DNA of 64,000 nt from Paludibacteraceae bacterium (lineage in GTDB: Bacteria > Bacteroidota > Bacteroidia > Bacteroidales > Paludibacteraceae): positions 1 to 64,000 of the forward strand of contig JAFVBR010000034.1 in the NCBI GenBank assembly GCA_017479885.1, given 5' to 3'. The position numbers and the translations under genes are program-made. Position 1 is the first letter of the stretch; each line of letters starts with the position of its first letter. Below the pieces are notes generated by a model that saw nothing but the letters and a program-made list of their open reading frames with translations, made no database searches and was not told the DNA's origin. Shown here piece after piece: positions 38,262 to 48,228 of the stretch.

Positions 38262-40294
38262 TGTTGTTCAACTATGTATTCGTATGGTTTGAGAGTTATA
38301 CTGAAACGTCCTTCTTCGGGTTCAATCTTGACTTCTTTGCCCGACTTGTTGATAGCGACAAGTACTTCGTTGCCCATGTACACACGGCGGAAACAGAGTA
38401 CGTCTTTGTCGGCATAGACAGGCAGATACTCGCCATAGAGCAAAGGCAGAGAACTACGACGGAGGTGAATGAGACCGGCAACCTGATTGCGCATTTGTTC
38501 TTCTTGCGGATTGAGACCTTCGAAGCGCATCATCTTGCGGTTGTCAGGGTCGTTGCCACCCGGTTCGCCGAACTCGTCTCCCTGATAGATGCACGGTACA
38601 CCAGGTATAGTGAGGTTGAGCACATGCAGTAGCATGGCTTTCTTGTAGGCAACAGCAGTGTCGCCAACGGTTACATTGCGAGTCCATCCTGCTTGTTTGC
38701 CGTCTTCTGCAAAACTAACGTCACCTCCTGCGAGAGAGATGAAGCGTACTTGGTCGTGGTTGCCGGAGATATTGCCCATAGTATGGTGAGCACCATAGGC
38801 AGCAAGACTCTCCTCGATGACACGTTCTACTTCGCGCATATCGCCGTTTTTCTCTGCAATGGCATGAATGGCAGTAAAATATACGTTGAAATCGAACTGT
38901 GCATCAAGCATACCTGTTTTAACGTATGAGCCGATGAGTTCGGGGCTGCCATAGGTTTCTCCAATCATCCAAAGAGGGCGGTCGGGGAACTGTTGTTTCA
39001 TCTTTTGTGTGAGAGTACGCCAATAGCACTCAGGAATATGCTTGCATGCGTCGTGTCGGAATCCGTCGAGGTCGAAGTGCTGCAGCCAATAGATAGCGGA
39101 GTCGGTCATGGGTTGATAAACTTCTTCGCGTTCGAGGTCGAGGGTAGGAATATGTTTGTCGAACCATGTGGTGAGACGCGCTTCATCCCAGAGCTCGAAG
39201 TTACGGCGTCCATCGGGCAACAGACTATCGGTTACCCAATCAGGGTGCTCTTTGAGAACAGCGGATTCGATATGCACATGGTTGGCGACATAGTCGAGTA
39301 TGACATTGAGATTGTGTTTGTGAGCAGTGGCAAGCAGTTGTTCGAGTTCCTTGTCAGTGCCGAGACGGGAATCAACTTTGGTGACGAAAGTAGGCCAATA
39401 GCCATGGTAAGCTGAGAAGCGTGTATGGTCGCGATGACGGTCATACTTGTTATTGAAGAGCGGCAGTTCATCTTCGCTTTGGTCGGGCATAAAGTCGAAT
39501 GGATAATATCCCCATGCGTCCCAAGGATTCTGTGTAATAGGCGAAATCCAGATAGTGTTGATTCCGAGTTGTTCGAAGAATCCTGCATTGATTTGCCGTG
39601 TAATACCTGCGAGGTCGCCTCCCTGGTAGTCAACGATATCGAACACTTCTTCGGAGTTGATTTTCCAATCGTTCTGCTTGTTGGCGTTGCAGAAGCGGTC
39701 AACCATGAGCGAGTAGAGCACTTGCGCCTGCTGGTCATGACGAGTGAGCAGAGCAGGGTCGGCAACAGGTTTCATGTTGTGCAGAGGAACAAGCAAGTCG
39801 TTGTAGTTGTAGTCGCGGTCAGCGGCATAGACTCTGATAAACGATCGTCCGTTTTTCTTTACCTGCTTGGGCATGGGGAGGATAAAATGCTCTCCGTCTT
39901 CGGCAATCTGAATGCCATCGAGCGGCATAAGCATATTCTGCCAGAACATACGAATGGTGAGGTCATGCACAGGTTCGGAGAAGGCAATGACTATGCTCTC
40001 GTCATCAGCGGCAGCGAGAAAGAGTGACTGCTTGTGGGGCCGATTGTCGATTACAGGAATGTTGATTTCATTGCCATTCTGAAAGAATGTGAGCAATGCG
40101 GAGTCGAGACAGACAGAGTCGAACTTCTCACCCAGCAGTGTGGGGATATAGTCGGCATAGTCGGGTGCGGCATCAGCCGGAAGAAACATTACAGGCTTAA
40201 TAGGGTCGCCAGTCATTACCTTTTGAAAAGGAGAGGGTTTGCCGCATGCCACAAGCAGGCACAGTGCGGGCAAAAGAAGTAGATTGTGTTTCAT
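38258..40294 (-). CDS. GH13 amylase-family lipoprotein (neopullulanase/cyclomaltodextrinase-like)
   Basis: 678 residues with a lipobox (ALCLLVACG, Cys17), an N-terminal beta-sandwich (about 30-185) and a GH13 barrel: region I DYVANHV (334-340), nucleophile Asp415 in DGFRHDACKH, Glu446 in MIGETYGSP, Asp514 in SGNHDQVRF, then a C-terminal beta domain. The N-terminal sandwich before the barrel is typical of alpha-glucan hydrolases such as SusA-type neopullulanases, but no susCD genes are adjacent. It overlaps GH53 by 4 bp, so starch and galactan enzymes are co-translated. Confidence 0.87.
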   Translation of the reverse strand: MKHNLLLLPALCLLVACGKPSPFQKVMTGDPIKPVMFLPADAAPDYADYIPTLLGEKFDSVCLDSALLTFFQNGNEINIPVIDNRPHKQSLFLAAADDESIVIAFSEPVHDLTIRMFWQNMLMPLDGIQIAEDGEHFILPMPKQVKKNGRSFIRVYAADRDYNYNDLLVPLHNMKPVADPALLTRHDQQAQVLYSLMVDRFCNANKQNDWKINSEEVFDIVDYQGGDLAGITRQINAGFFEQLGINTIWISPITQNPWDAWGYYPFDFMPDQSEDELPLFNNKYDRHRDHTRFSAYHGYWPTFVTKVDSRLGTDKELEQLLATAHKHNLNVILDYVANHVHIESAVLKEHPDWVTDSLLPDGRRNFELWDEARLTTWFDKHIPTLDLEREEVYQPMTDSAIYWLQHFDLDGFRHDACKHIPECYWRTLTQKMKQQFPDRPLWMIGETYGSPELIGSYVKTGMLDAQFDFNVYFTAIHAIAEKNGDMREVERVIEESLAAYGAHHTMGNISGNHDQVRFISLAGGDVSFAEDGKQAGWTRNVTVGDTAVAYKKAMLLHVLNLTIPGVPCIYQGDEFGEPGGNDPDNRKMMRFEGLNPQEEQMRNQVAGLIHLRRSSLPLLYGEYLPVYADKDVLCFRRVYMGNEVLVAINKSGKEVKIEPEEGRFSITLKPYEYIVEQQ

Positions 40295-40361
40295 GGCGGT
40301 AAGGGTGTGTGTTGGTTAAGTATATTTATTGTTTGTTATAATTTGAGTTTGCTTTGCCGGA

Positions 40362-41279
40362 TCAGTCAGAGTTGTTTATCTCATCGTAGAGACTGCTGCG
40401 TGTAGGGTCGATTTCAACCAATATCTCATATACTTTTTTCTTTTCGTCAGCAGTGCCTTTCTTGAAGATATTCACCAGTTCGTCAGATTTGGCATCGAGG
40501 AAGGTGCTTACCAGATGTCCGTTAGGTCTTGCGCGTCGTGCTTCGCGCAGAGCAGTAATGCCTTCAGCTATTCGTGCACGTGAGTTCGCCACGTTCTGCG
40601 TCATCTCATCGAGAGAGAGGCGGTGGTACTCATAGTAGAACTCGCGATATTTGCGATAGGACTCATCGAGGAGATTGTTGGCAATGGCATATCGGTTGCG
40701 GTTGCTTGTGCCGCGTGCGATAGCACTCCAACCCTCCATCTCGGCATCAGACATGGTAGCAGTCTGGCAGGCATTGATAATGTTTTCGCACTGCGTGAAA
40801 AAGGGTGTGCCTCCGAGTCGGGAGAAACTATCCATATCTTCGCCAATGATGAGATAGCAGTAGTAGGCGAGCATGGCAGTGAGGTTGGTGTAGAAAATGT
40901 TCTCCTGGTATTCAAGCCGGTCGAACTCCTGATACTGAAAGTTGAAATTGTTGTCTTTGATATTGAGCAAGGGTGTAGTGTATGTAGTGCCGAAAACGGG
41001 GCGTCGTGCCTGCACTTGGAGTTCGGCATTATATACATTGTCAGCCACAGAATTGATGATAATCATCATGCTGCACTCGATGCGCTCGTTCTCGGCGAAG
41101 GTCATTCCGGTCCAGCGGATGGTGTTGACATACTCGGTGACAGCCTGCTGCAGAGTGTTGAAGACAGACTTGTTGGAGCCTTCAATCTTGTCGCTGTTGA
41201 TTGTAACGGTGCAATTCAACTCTTGCGCAGCAAGCGAAAGAGGCAGAATCAGAAACAATATGGCGAGACACTTTCTCAT
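40362..41279 (-). CDS. porD: type IX secretion protein PorD (DUF4835)
   Basis: 305 residues from the ATG at 41279, with a signal peptide ending SLAAQ-ELN. The sequence QELNCTVTINSDKI, FNTLQQAVTEYVN, and the later LARYxDxxF-type spacing fit DUF4835, the family that includes PorD. PorD is needed for type IX secretion in Porphyromonas but its molecular role is unclear. A frame upstream to 41300 is open, but MRKCLAILF gives a proper signal peptide. It is placed inside an operon of glycoside hydrolases, not with porU and porV. Confidence 0.75.
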   Translation of the reverse strand: MRKCLAILFLILPLSLAAQELNCTVTINSDKIEGSNKSVFNTLQQAVTEYVNTIRWTGMTFAENERIECSMMIIINSVADNVYNAELQVQARRPVFGTTYTTPLLNIKDNNFNFQYQEFDRLEYQENIFYTNLTAMLAYYCYLIIGEDMDSFSRLGGTPFFTQCENIINACQTATMSDAEMEGWSAIARGTSNRNRYAIANNLLDESYRKYREFYYEYHRLSLDEMTQNVANSRARIAEGITALREARRARPNGHLVSTFLDAKSDELVNIFKKGTADEKKKVYEILVEIDPTRSSLYDEINNSD

Positions 41280-41308
41280 TTCAATATATGAGGTTTGCAT
41301 AGAGCATT

Positions 41309-42352
41309 CTATTTAATTTCAATGACCGAGCCGGTGCGGGTATCAAATCGAACTTGCGTCTTGCGTTTGGCGAAGAGTTCCTGTGCAAGCGGCACGGCAA
41401 CTCCGAACTGTGCTACAGGTATGTTTTTGCTGACAAGCAGTTTTTCTCCATCGGTGAGAGTAATGTCAGCGTTGCCTGCAAGATTCTGCCATACAGCGGA
41501 AGGAGCAGGTTGTTTGTCACCTTCGGCAGCGGGTGCATAGTCTTGCTTGTGTGCAACGATGGTGAGAGTGAAAGGTTCGCCGCTCATGTCATCGGAGTCA
41601 ACAAGACCTTCGTGCTTGGAGAAGCGGAAGATTACACTGTCCTCGCAGCCGGATTCGGGAATGAGAGTGACGGTTTTGACAATAATCTTCTTTTGGATTT
41701 TTCCGAGGAAGAGTTGTGTGAGCGCTTCCTCCTGCTTGTCCATTTCAGAGAGTACGAGCCGCATGGCTGTGCCATCGGCAGGCGTGTGCTCGACCTCACC
41801 TGCGAGCAGGTTGAGCCGGTTCTCGCGTATGGAGTAGATTTGTTTTGCAGTTCCTTCAGCCATTTTGCCAATAGAGCCTGAAAGCATCTGGTCCTCAAGG
41901 AAAGGAATGGCAAGGGATGGCTTGGCTGTTTTGCTTTGTTTGCAATCGGCGGGCTTGTGCTGTTCAGAGGTTTTGGTTGCTTCGCTCTCACAGTTGATAC
42001 ATTCGATAAGACCTTTGTTGTTGAGGCGCACAGCACAATTGGCAAGAGTCTTCTGATTGAGAGGAATGGTGTAAGCACGATCGGGGTCAGCTTTGGTGCG
42101 GGTGCGGAGCTGCACATTCTTCAATTCATAGGTGACTGAGTTTTCCAAGACTATATCTTTAGTGCCGAGATAGCGCTCGGAATACTGATAGAACATACCG
42201 CGCTCAGCAGTGATTTGCTCGTATTCTATTTCAAACACAAGTTCTGTCCGGGGCATGTAATATATCAATGCCGATTCTCCTTCTTTGATTTGTGCCTGCA
42301 GAGAGATTGCTCCAAGCAGCAGAAGAGATAGGAATATGCCATGCGTTTTCAT
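41309..42352 (-). CDS. DUF4831 family exported protein
   Basis: 347 residues, signal peptide 1-20 (SLQAQ). The N-terminal phrase ALIYYMPRTELVFEIEYEQI and the later YAPAAEGDKQ fit the Bacteroidales family DUF4831. A C-x-x-C pair (IECINCES) is near residue 115. No enzymatic motif is visible. It lies 29 bp before porD and 42 bp after the esterase gene, in the same operon. Confidence 0.7.
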   Translation of the reverse strand: MKTHGIFLSLLLLGAISLQAQIKEGESALIYYMPRTELVFEIEYEQITAERGMFYQYSERYLGTKDIVLENSVTYELKNVQLRTRTKADPDRAYTIPLNQKTLANCAVRLNNKGLIECINCESEATKTSEQHKPADCKQSKTAKPSLAIPFLEDQMLSGSIGKMAEGTAKQIYSIRENRLNLLAGEVEHTPADGTAMRLVLSEMDKQEEALTQLFLGKIQKKIIVKTVTLIPESGCEDSVIFRFSKHEGLVDSDDMSGEPFTLTIVAHKQDYAPAAEGDKQPAPSAVWQNLAGNADITLTDGEKLLVSKNIPVAQFGVAVPLAQELFAKRKTQVRFDTRTGSVIEIK

Positions 42353-42394
42353 AAGTCAGTTATTTTGTGTGTTCAGAGATGTCTTAGTGTATGT

Positions 42395-43690
<1,296 letters not shown>

Positions 43691-43694
43691 TTAT

Positions 43695-43748
43695 CTTTTT
43701 ACGTCTTTTTTACGTCCTTTTTACGTCTTTTTTACGTCTTTTTTACGT
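43695..43748. repeat. 11-bp tandem repeat, five units
   Basis: ACGT recurs at 43701, 43712, 43723, 43734 and 43745, each time after a run of five or six Ts, giving five units close to CTTTTTTACGT. The array lies between the divergent esterase and histidine-kinase promoters in the 455-bp gap 43550-44005, which otherwise holds no gene. Confidence 0.9.
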
Positions 43749-43857
43749 AATTTAAGGCGAAATGGATATGAAGAAGGATTAAGCAGCTCAGATGTGTCAT
43801 GCATGGAGAAAGAAAGGTGAGTATCGGGGTAAGTTTTCATATTTTGAAAATAATTGC

Positions 43858-43866
43858 TATCTTTGC
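43858..43866 (+). promoter_or_regulatory. -7 box upstream of the histidine kinase
   Basis: TATCTTTGC, about 140 bp before the start at 44006. No -33 box with standard spacing is seen. Confidence 0.5.
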
Positions 43867-43869
43867 AGC

Positions 43870-43911
43870 GTGGAAATATGTGAGCTGCCGGTGGAAATAT
43901 GTGAACTGCCG
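43870..43911 (+). repeat. 21-bp tandem duplication in the kinase leader
   Basis: GTGGAAATATGTGAGCTGCC and one further G, at 43870-43890, is repeated at 43891-43911 with one G-to-A change. It lies just after the -7 box, so it would be in the 5' leader of the kinase mRNA. Confidence 0.8.
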
Positions 43912-44005
43912 AAAGAGATGTTCAGGATGCGGGGGAGTGATTGGCAGGAGGTGGTCAGGAGAGGTGAGGCAGCGATAAAACAGGAAAAACGACAGGAAAA
44001 TATAC

Positions 44006-45166
44006 ATGAAAAACAGTTTTGCAGCGCAGCAGTTGCGCAAATGGTTTTTGTTCGGTGCACTGCTGATAGTGGTGGCATCGGTGTTGTATGCCAACAGGTT
44101 AGCGAACCGTCTGGCAGCAGAAGAGAGGCGCAAGATGGAGATATGGGCAGATGCGACTCGTGAGTTCATCATGGCAGACGAAGACACGAACGTTGACTTT
44201 GTGTCGAGGATAATAGAAGGCAACACAACGATACCGGTTATAATGACCGATGCCGATGGCAACTATCTGTTGTCGAGGAACGTAAAGGAACCGAAAGACA
44301 ATGTGGAGGCGTTTTACGCAAAGAAGATAAAGAAGTTGCAGGAGTCGCAAGAGCCGATAGAAGTGAAGATAGGTGACATAGTGCAATATATATACTATGA
44401 GGACTCGACACTGCTCAGGCAGTTGCAATATTTTCCATACATACAGTTTTCTCTGATATTCCTGTTCATTCTGGTTGCCATTTTCAGTCTGTATATAGTA
44501 CAGAAAAGCGAGCAGAACAGAGTATGGGTGGGCTTGTCGAAGGAGACAGCACACCAGCTGGGCACTCCGATATCATCTCTGATGGGTTGGCAGGAACTGC
44601 TTAAGACAAGGTATCCTGACGATGTGCTGATACCCGAGATGGACAAGGATATACAGCGATTGCAGACAATAGCAGAGCGTTTCTCGAAGATAGGCAGCGA
44701 GGCAGAGTTGAGTGCAACCGAGCTGATGCCGATACTGAGAGACAGTATAGCCTATATGCAGACGCGAACGAGCGGCAAAGTAGTTTATGAGATAGAGACG
44801 GAAGTGGCTGAAGATACGAAACTTATGCTGAACGAGCCTCTGCTGAAGTGGGTGATAGAGAACTTGTGCAAGAACGCAGTTGACGCGATGGACGGCGCGG
44901 GGAAGATAACGGTGAGAGTGGGTGAGGAGGACAAGCGTGTGAACATAGACATATCCGACACAGGGAAGGGTATAAAAGAAAGAGATTTCAAGAAAGTGTT
45001 CATGCCCGGTTATACCACGAAGAGACGCGGCTGGGGACTCGGACTGAGCCTTGCCAAAAGGATAGTGGAGGAATATCACGGAGGAAAAATAAGCGTGCTT
45101 AAATCCGAGATAGGAGAAGGGACTACATTCAGGATAAGTCTGGACAAGACAAATCAAGCAAGTTAA
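44006..45166 (+). CDS. sensor histidine kinase, no adjacent response regulator
   Basis: 386 residues: a membrane segment (11-29), an extracytoplasmic sensor region (about 35-145; no recognisable subfamily), a second membrane segment (about 148-165), then the phosphoacceptor His183 in KETAHQLGTPISSLMGW and the HATPase domain with N box VIENLCKNAVDAM, G1 DTGKGI and G2 GWGLGLS. The downstream genes encode an iron-sulfur protein, an aldo/keto reductase and TatC 34 bp and further on, so its signal might concern periplasmic redox or export state. Confidence 0.9.
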   Translation: MKNSFAAQQLRKWFLFGALLIVVASVLYANRLANRLAAEERRKMEIWADATREFIMADEDTNVDFVSRIIEGNTTIPVIMTDADGNYLLSRNVKEPKDNVEAFYAKKIKKLQESQEPIEVKIGDIVQYIYYEDSTLLRQLQYFPYIQFSLIFLFILVAIFSLYIVQKSEQNRVWVGLSKETAHQLGTPISSLMGWQELLKTRYPDDVLIPEMDKDIQRLQTIAERFSKIGSEAELSATELMPILRDSIAYMQTRTSGKVVYEIETEVAEDTKLMLNEPLLKWVIENLCKNAVDAMDGAGKITVRVGEEDKRVNIDISDTGKGIKERDFKKVFMPGYTTKRRGWGLGLSLAKRIVEEYHGGKISVLKSEIGEGTTFRISLDKTNQAS

Positions 45167-45200
45167 TCAACGGAAAGAAACAAAGAATAAGTCAAAGGAT

Positions 45201-46685
45201 ATGTTGAGAAAAATCAGAATAGCGCTGCAGGTCGTTGTGATGACTCTGGTTACGCTGCTGCTGCTCGGAGTGAGCTGGCGGTTAAGCAGTTGGATAGGAT
45301 GGGTGGCAAAGATACAATTTCTGCCTGCGCTGATGGCACTGAATATAGGAGTGCTGGCTGGGCTTATAGTGATGACCCTTCTGTTGGGCAGAATATATTG
45401 CAGCGTGGTATGCCCGCTTGGAATAATGCAGGATTTCTTCGGATGGTTAGGCAAGAAACAGAAGAAAAACCGCTACTCACACTCGGATGAGAAGAAATGG
45501 TTGAGATACGGGGTGTGGACAGTGTTTGCGATATGTCTGATAGCGGGATTTGCCCCCGTGACGACTCTGCTGGCACCATATTCAGCCTACGGAAGAATAG
45601 TGAACTCGCTGTTCAAGCCGCTGTATGACCTTCTTCAGAACGGATTCGCAGCCATCGAGTCAAATTACGAGAGCTATATGTTTACCGATGTGGAGATATG
45701 GATGAGGAGCATAACGACGACTGTGGTAGCATTAGTGACACTGTTTGTACTCGGTTTCCTTGCATGGAGGAACGGCAGAACATACTGCAACACTATATGT
45801 CCTGTTGGGACAACACTGAGTTTCTTCTCGAGATTCTCGCTGATGAGAGTGCGTTTCGACAAAGACAAGTGCCGGAACTGCAGTCTGTGCGAAAAGAACT
45901 GCAAGACATCTGCGATAGATTTCAAGGCAGGCACGGTGGATTATTCTCGTTGTGTGGTATGCGGCGACTGCCTTGACAAATGCAAGTTCGACTCTCTGCA
46001 CTATGAGCCGGTGTGGAGACCTGTCAAGAAGACGACCAAGACTGAAGAACGGGATGTGTCGGAGAGCAGAAGGGCATTTCTGACCGGAATAGCAGTAGCG
46101 GCAGGTACGGCAGCGATGGCGCAAGCGAAGGTGAAAGTGGACGGCGGATTAGCCGTGATAGAAGACAAGGAGCAAGTGGAGAGAAAGACCAAACTTGTGC
46201 CTGCCGGAGCCAAAGGTTTGAAGCATTTCTCGAACCACTGCACAGCGTGCCAACTCTGCGTGAGCACATGTCCGAATGACGTATTGCGCCCTGACACGGA
46301 CCCGCTGAGACTGATGCAGCCGGTGATGTCGTTTGAGAGAGGTTACTGTCGTCCGGAATGTACCAGATGTTCAGAGGTATGCCCTGCCGGAGCCATAGTG
46401 CCGATAACGAAGGAGGACAAGACCGCCATTCACATAGGTCATGCCGTAACCGTGTCAGAGAACTGTCTGGCAGAGCAGGGAGTAAGTTGCAACAACTGCG
46501 AGCGTCACTGCCCCGCGGGAGCAATAACAATGATGGAGAAAGAGGGCAGGGACGGCAAGACGGTGCATGTGCCGATGGTAGCGCCATGGTTGTGCATAGG
46601 TTGCGGTGCATGCGAGAATCTTTGTCCTGCCCGACCATTCCCCGGAATATACGTAGAAGGCAATGAGACACACGTGACAGACTAA
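45201..46685 (+). CDS. NapH-NapG-like fused membrane polyferredoxin
   Basis: 494 residues that combine two usually separate proteins. Residues 1-285: membrane iron-sulfur protein of the NapH/NosR type, with CSVVCPLG (67-74), CNTICPVG (196-203), and two clusters at C224-C234 and C251-C261. Residues 286-494: a NapG-like ferredoxin that begins with a twin-arginine motif SRRAFLTG (289-296) plus a hydrophobic stretch and AMAQA, then clusters CTACQLCVSTC, CRPECTRCSEVC, CNNCERHC and CIGCGACENLC. It probably moves electrons from the quinone pool outward. The partner acceptor is unknown; the next gene is a Tat-signal reductase. Confidence 0.85.
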   Translation: MLRKIRIALQVVVMTLVTLLLLGVSWRLSSWIGWVAKIQFLPALMALNIGVLAGLIVMTLLLGRIYCSVVCPLGIMQDFFGWLGKKQKKNRYSHSDEKKWLRYGVWTVFAICLIAGFAPVTTLLAPYSAYGRIVNSLFKPLYDLLQNGFAAIESNYESYMFTDVEIWMRSITTTVVALVTLFVLGFLAWRNGRTYCNTICPVGTTLSFFSRFSLMRVRFDKDKCRNCSLCEKNCKTSAIDFKAGTVDYSRCVVCGDCLDKCKFDSLHYEPVWRPVKKTTKTEERDVSESRRAFLTGIAVAAGTAAMAQAKVKVDGGLAVIEDKEQVERKTKLVPAGAKGLKHFSNHCTACQLCVSTCPNDVLRPDTDPLRLMQPVMSFERGYCRPECTRCSEVCPAGAIVPITKEDKTAIHIGHAVTVSENCLAEQGVSCNNCERHCPAGAITMMEKEGRDGKTVHVPMVAPWLCIGCGACENLCPARPFPGIYVEGNETHVTD

Positions 46686-46699
46686 ACATGGAGGGATGA

Positions 46700-48106
46700 A
46701 TGATGAAAAGAAGAGAATTCATAAAGAAGAGTCTCGGTGCAGTGGCAGCCACGGCTATTGTTCCTGCATTTGTTGACTGCAAGAAGCAGGAGACGACCGA
46801 GAATACCGTACCCGAGGAGGGCGAGATGACGATACGCATAAACCCTAACACAGGTGACAGAGTGGGCTTGCTGGGCTACGGAATGATGCGTCTGCCTGTA
46901 ATGGACGGCAGTTCGGCAAGAGAGAACAAGACTGATGAGATAGACCAGGAGAAAGTGAACGAGCAGGTTGACTATGCACTGGCTCACGGAGTGAACTATT
47001 TTGACACGTCACCTGCGTATTGCAGGGGCAAATCGGAAGAGTCAACAGGCATCGCTCTATCCCGTCACAAGAGAGACACCTATTATATAGCAACCAAACT
47101 ATCGAACTTCAGTCAGGAGACTTGGTCGAGAAAAGAGTCGCAAGAGATGTTCGAGCGCTCGCTGAAGTATCTGCAGACAGATTATGTGGACTATCTGCTG
47201 CTGCACGGAATAGGAATGTCGGCAGGTGACAAAGACGCGATGCAGGCATTCTACGGCAGATATATGGACAACGGCATTCTGGACTGGCTGACAGAACAGA
47301 AAGAGAAGGGCAGAATAAGGAATCTCGGTTTTTCGTATCATGGTGATATACGTGTGTTTGACATGCTTCTGCAGTGGCATGACGAAGGCAGATATCACTG
47401 GGATTTTGCTCAAATAGAACTCAATTATTTAGACTGGAACTATGCCAACGAAATCAATCCGAGAAACACCGATGCAGTGTATCTGTACGAAGAACTGTGG
47501 AAACGAGGTATCCCGTCCGTAATCATGGAGCCTCTGCTCGGCGGCCGCCTGGCACGCCAGCCGGAAGGCATATACCGCAAGATGCTGAAGATGAACAGCA
47601 ATCTGACTCCGGCACAGTGGGCAATGCGCTTTGCGGGCACACCCGAGGGAGTACTTACCGTGTTGAGCGGTATGACACAGACCGAGCACCTGATAGAGAA
47701 TGTGCGGACATTCTCTCCGCTGAATGCATTGACAGAGGAAGAGGAGAAGTTCCTGCTTGACTTGGCAGAAGATGTGTATAACCTGAAAGCCGTACCATGC
47801 ACTGCCTGCAACTACTGCATGCCTTGTCCTTACGGACTGAATATACCGGCAGTGTTTGCATACTATAACAAGTGCCTCTCGGAAGGTCTGACCCCGACCA
47901 GCGGGGGTGGAGCGGACAGTGAGTTCAAGCGTGCCAGGAGACAATGGCTGGTAGGATATGACAGAGCTGTGCCGCGCATGAGGCAGGCCAGCCACTGCAT
48001 AGGATGCAGGGAGTGCGTGTCGCATTGTCCGCAGAGGATACAGATACCCGAGGAGATGAAGAGGATAGACGAGTATGTAGAGGGAATGAGGATAGTTGAG
48101 AGTTGA
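46700..48106 (+). CDS. Tat-signal aldo/keto reductase with ferredoxin-like tail
   Basis: 468 residues. N-terminal KRREFIKKS (3-11) with hydrophobic SLGAVAATAIVPAF is a twin-arginine signal; Cys27 in VDC could be lipidated. An aldo/keto-reductase barrel follows (LLGYGMMRLP; ALAHGVNYFDTSPAY; VDYLLLHGIG). The C-terminal region has two iron-sulfur sets, CTACNYCMPCPYG (about 371-383) and CIGCRECVSHCPQ (about 431-443). It begins 14 bp after the polyferredoxin. An exported, redox-coupled reductase is inferred; the substrate is unknown. Confidence 0.85.
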   Translation: MMKRREFIKKSLGAVAATAIVPAFVDCKKQETTENTVPEEGEMTIRINPNTGDRVGLLGYGMMRLPVMDGSSARENKTDEIDQEKVNEQVDYALAHGVNYFDTSPAYCRGKSEESTGIALSRHKRDTYYIATKLSNFSQETWSRKESQEMFERSLKYLQTDYVDYLLLHGIGMSAGDKDAMQAFYGRYMDNGILDWLTEQKEKGRIRNLGFSYHGDIRVFDMLLQWHDEGRYHWDFAQIELNYLDWNYANEINPRNTDAVYLYEELWKRGIPSVIMEPLLGGRLARQPEGIYRKMLKMNSNLTPAQWAMRFAGTPEGVLTVLSGMTQTEHLIENVRTFSPLNALTEEEEKFLLDLAEDVYNLKAVPCTACNYCMPCPYGLNIPAVFAYYNKCLSEGLTPTSGGGADSEFKRARRQWLVGYDRAVPRMRQASHCIGCRECVSHCPQRIQIPEEMKRIDEYVEGMRIVES

Positions 48107-48129
48107 GGGTTGAGGGTTTAGAGTTCTAA
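48095..48129 (+). repeat. 7-bp tandem repeat, five units, at the reductase 3' end
   Basis: Heptamers GTTGAGA, GTTGAGG, GTTGAGG, GTTTAGA, GTTCTAA. The first units encode the last residues (IVES) of the reductase and the array runs past its stop codon. Confidence 0.8.
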
Positions 48130-48179
48130 TCCTCGCTTTGCTCGGAACGATCGGCAAAGCCGTGGAGAGAAGTTTGTAA

Positions 48180-48228
48180 GTTAAAAGTTAAAAGTTGAAA
48201 GTTGAAAGTTAAAAGTTTAGAGTTTTGA
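48180..48228 (+). repeat. 7-bp tandem repeat, seven units, at the tatC start
   Basis: Heptamers GTTAAAA (three), GTTGAAA (two), GTTTAGA and GTTTTGA end at the tatC start region; the TTG candidate start at 48225 lies in the last unit. A change in unit number would alter the spacing ahead of tatC. Confidence 0.85.

Noticed and set aside
43792..44163. Open frame of 123 codons on the plus strand before the histidine kinase
   Set aside because: It overlaps the kinase start in another frame, contains the -7 box and the 21-bp duplication, and its product resembles no protein family.
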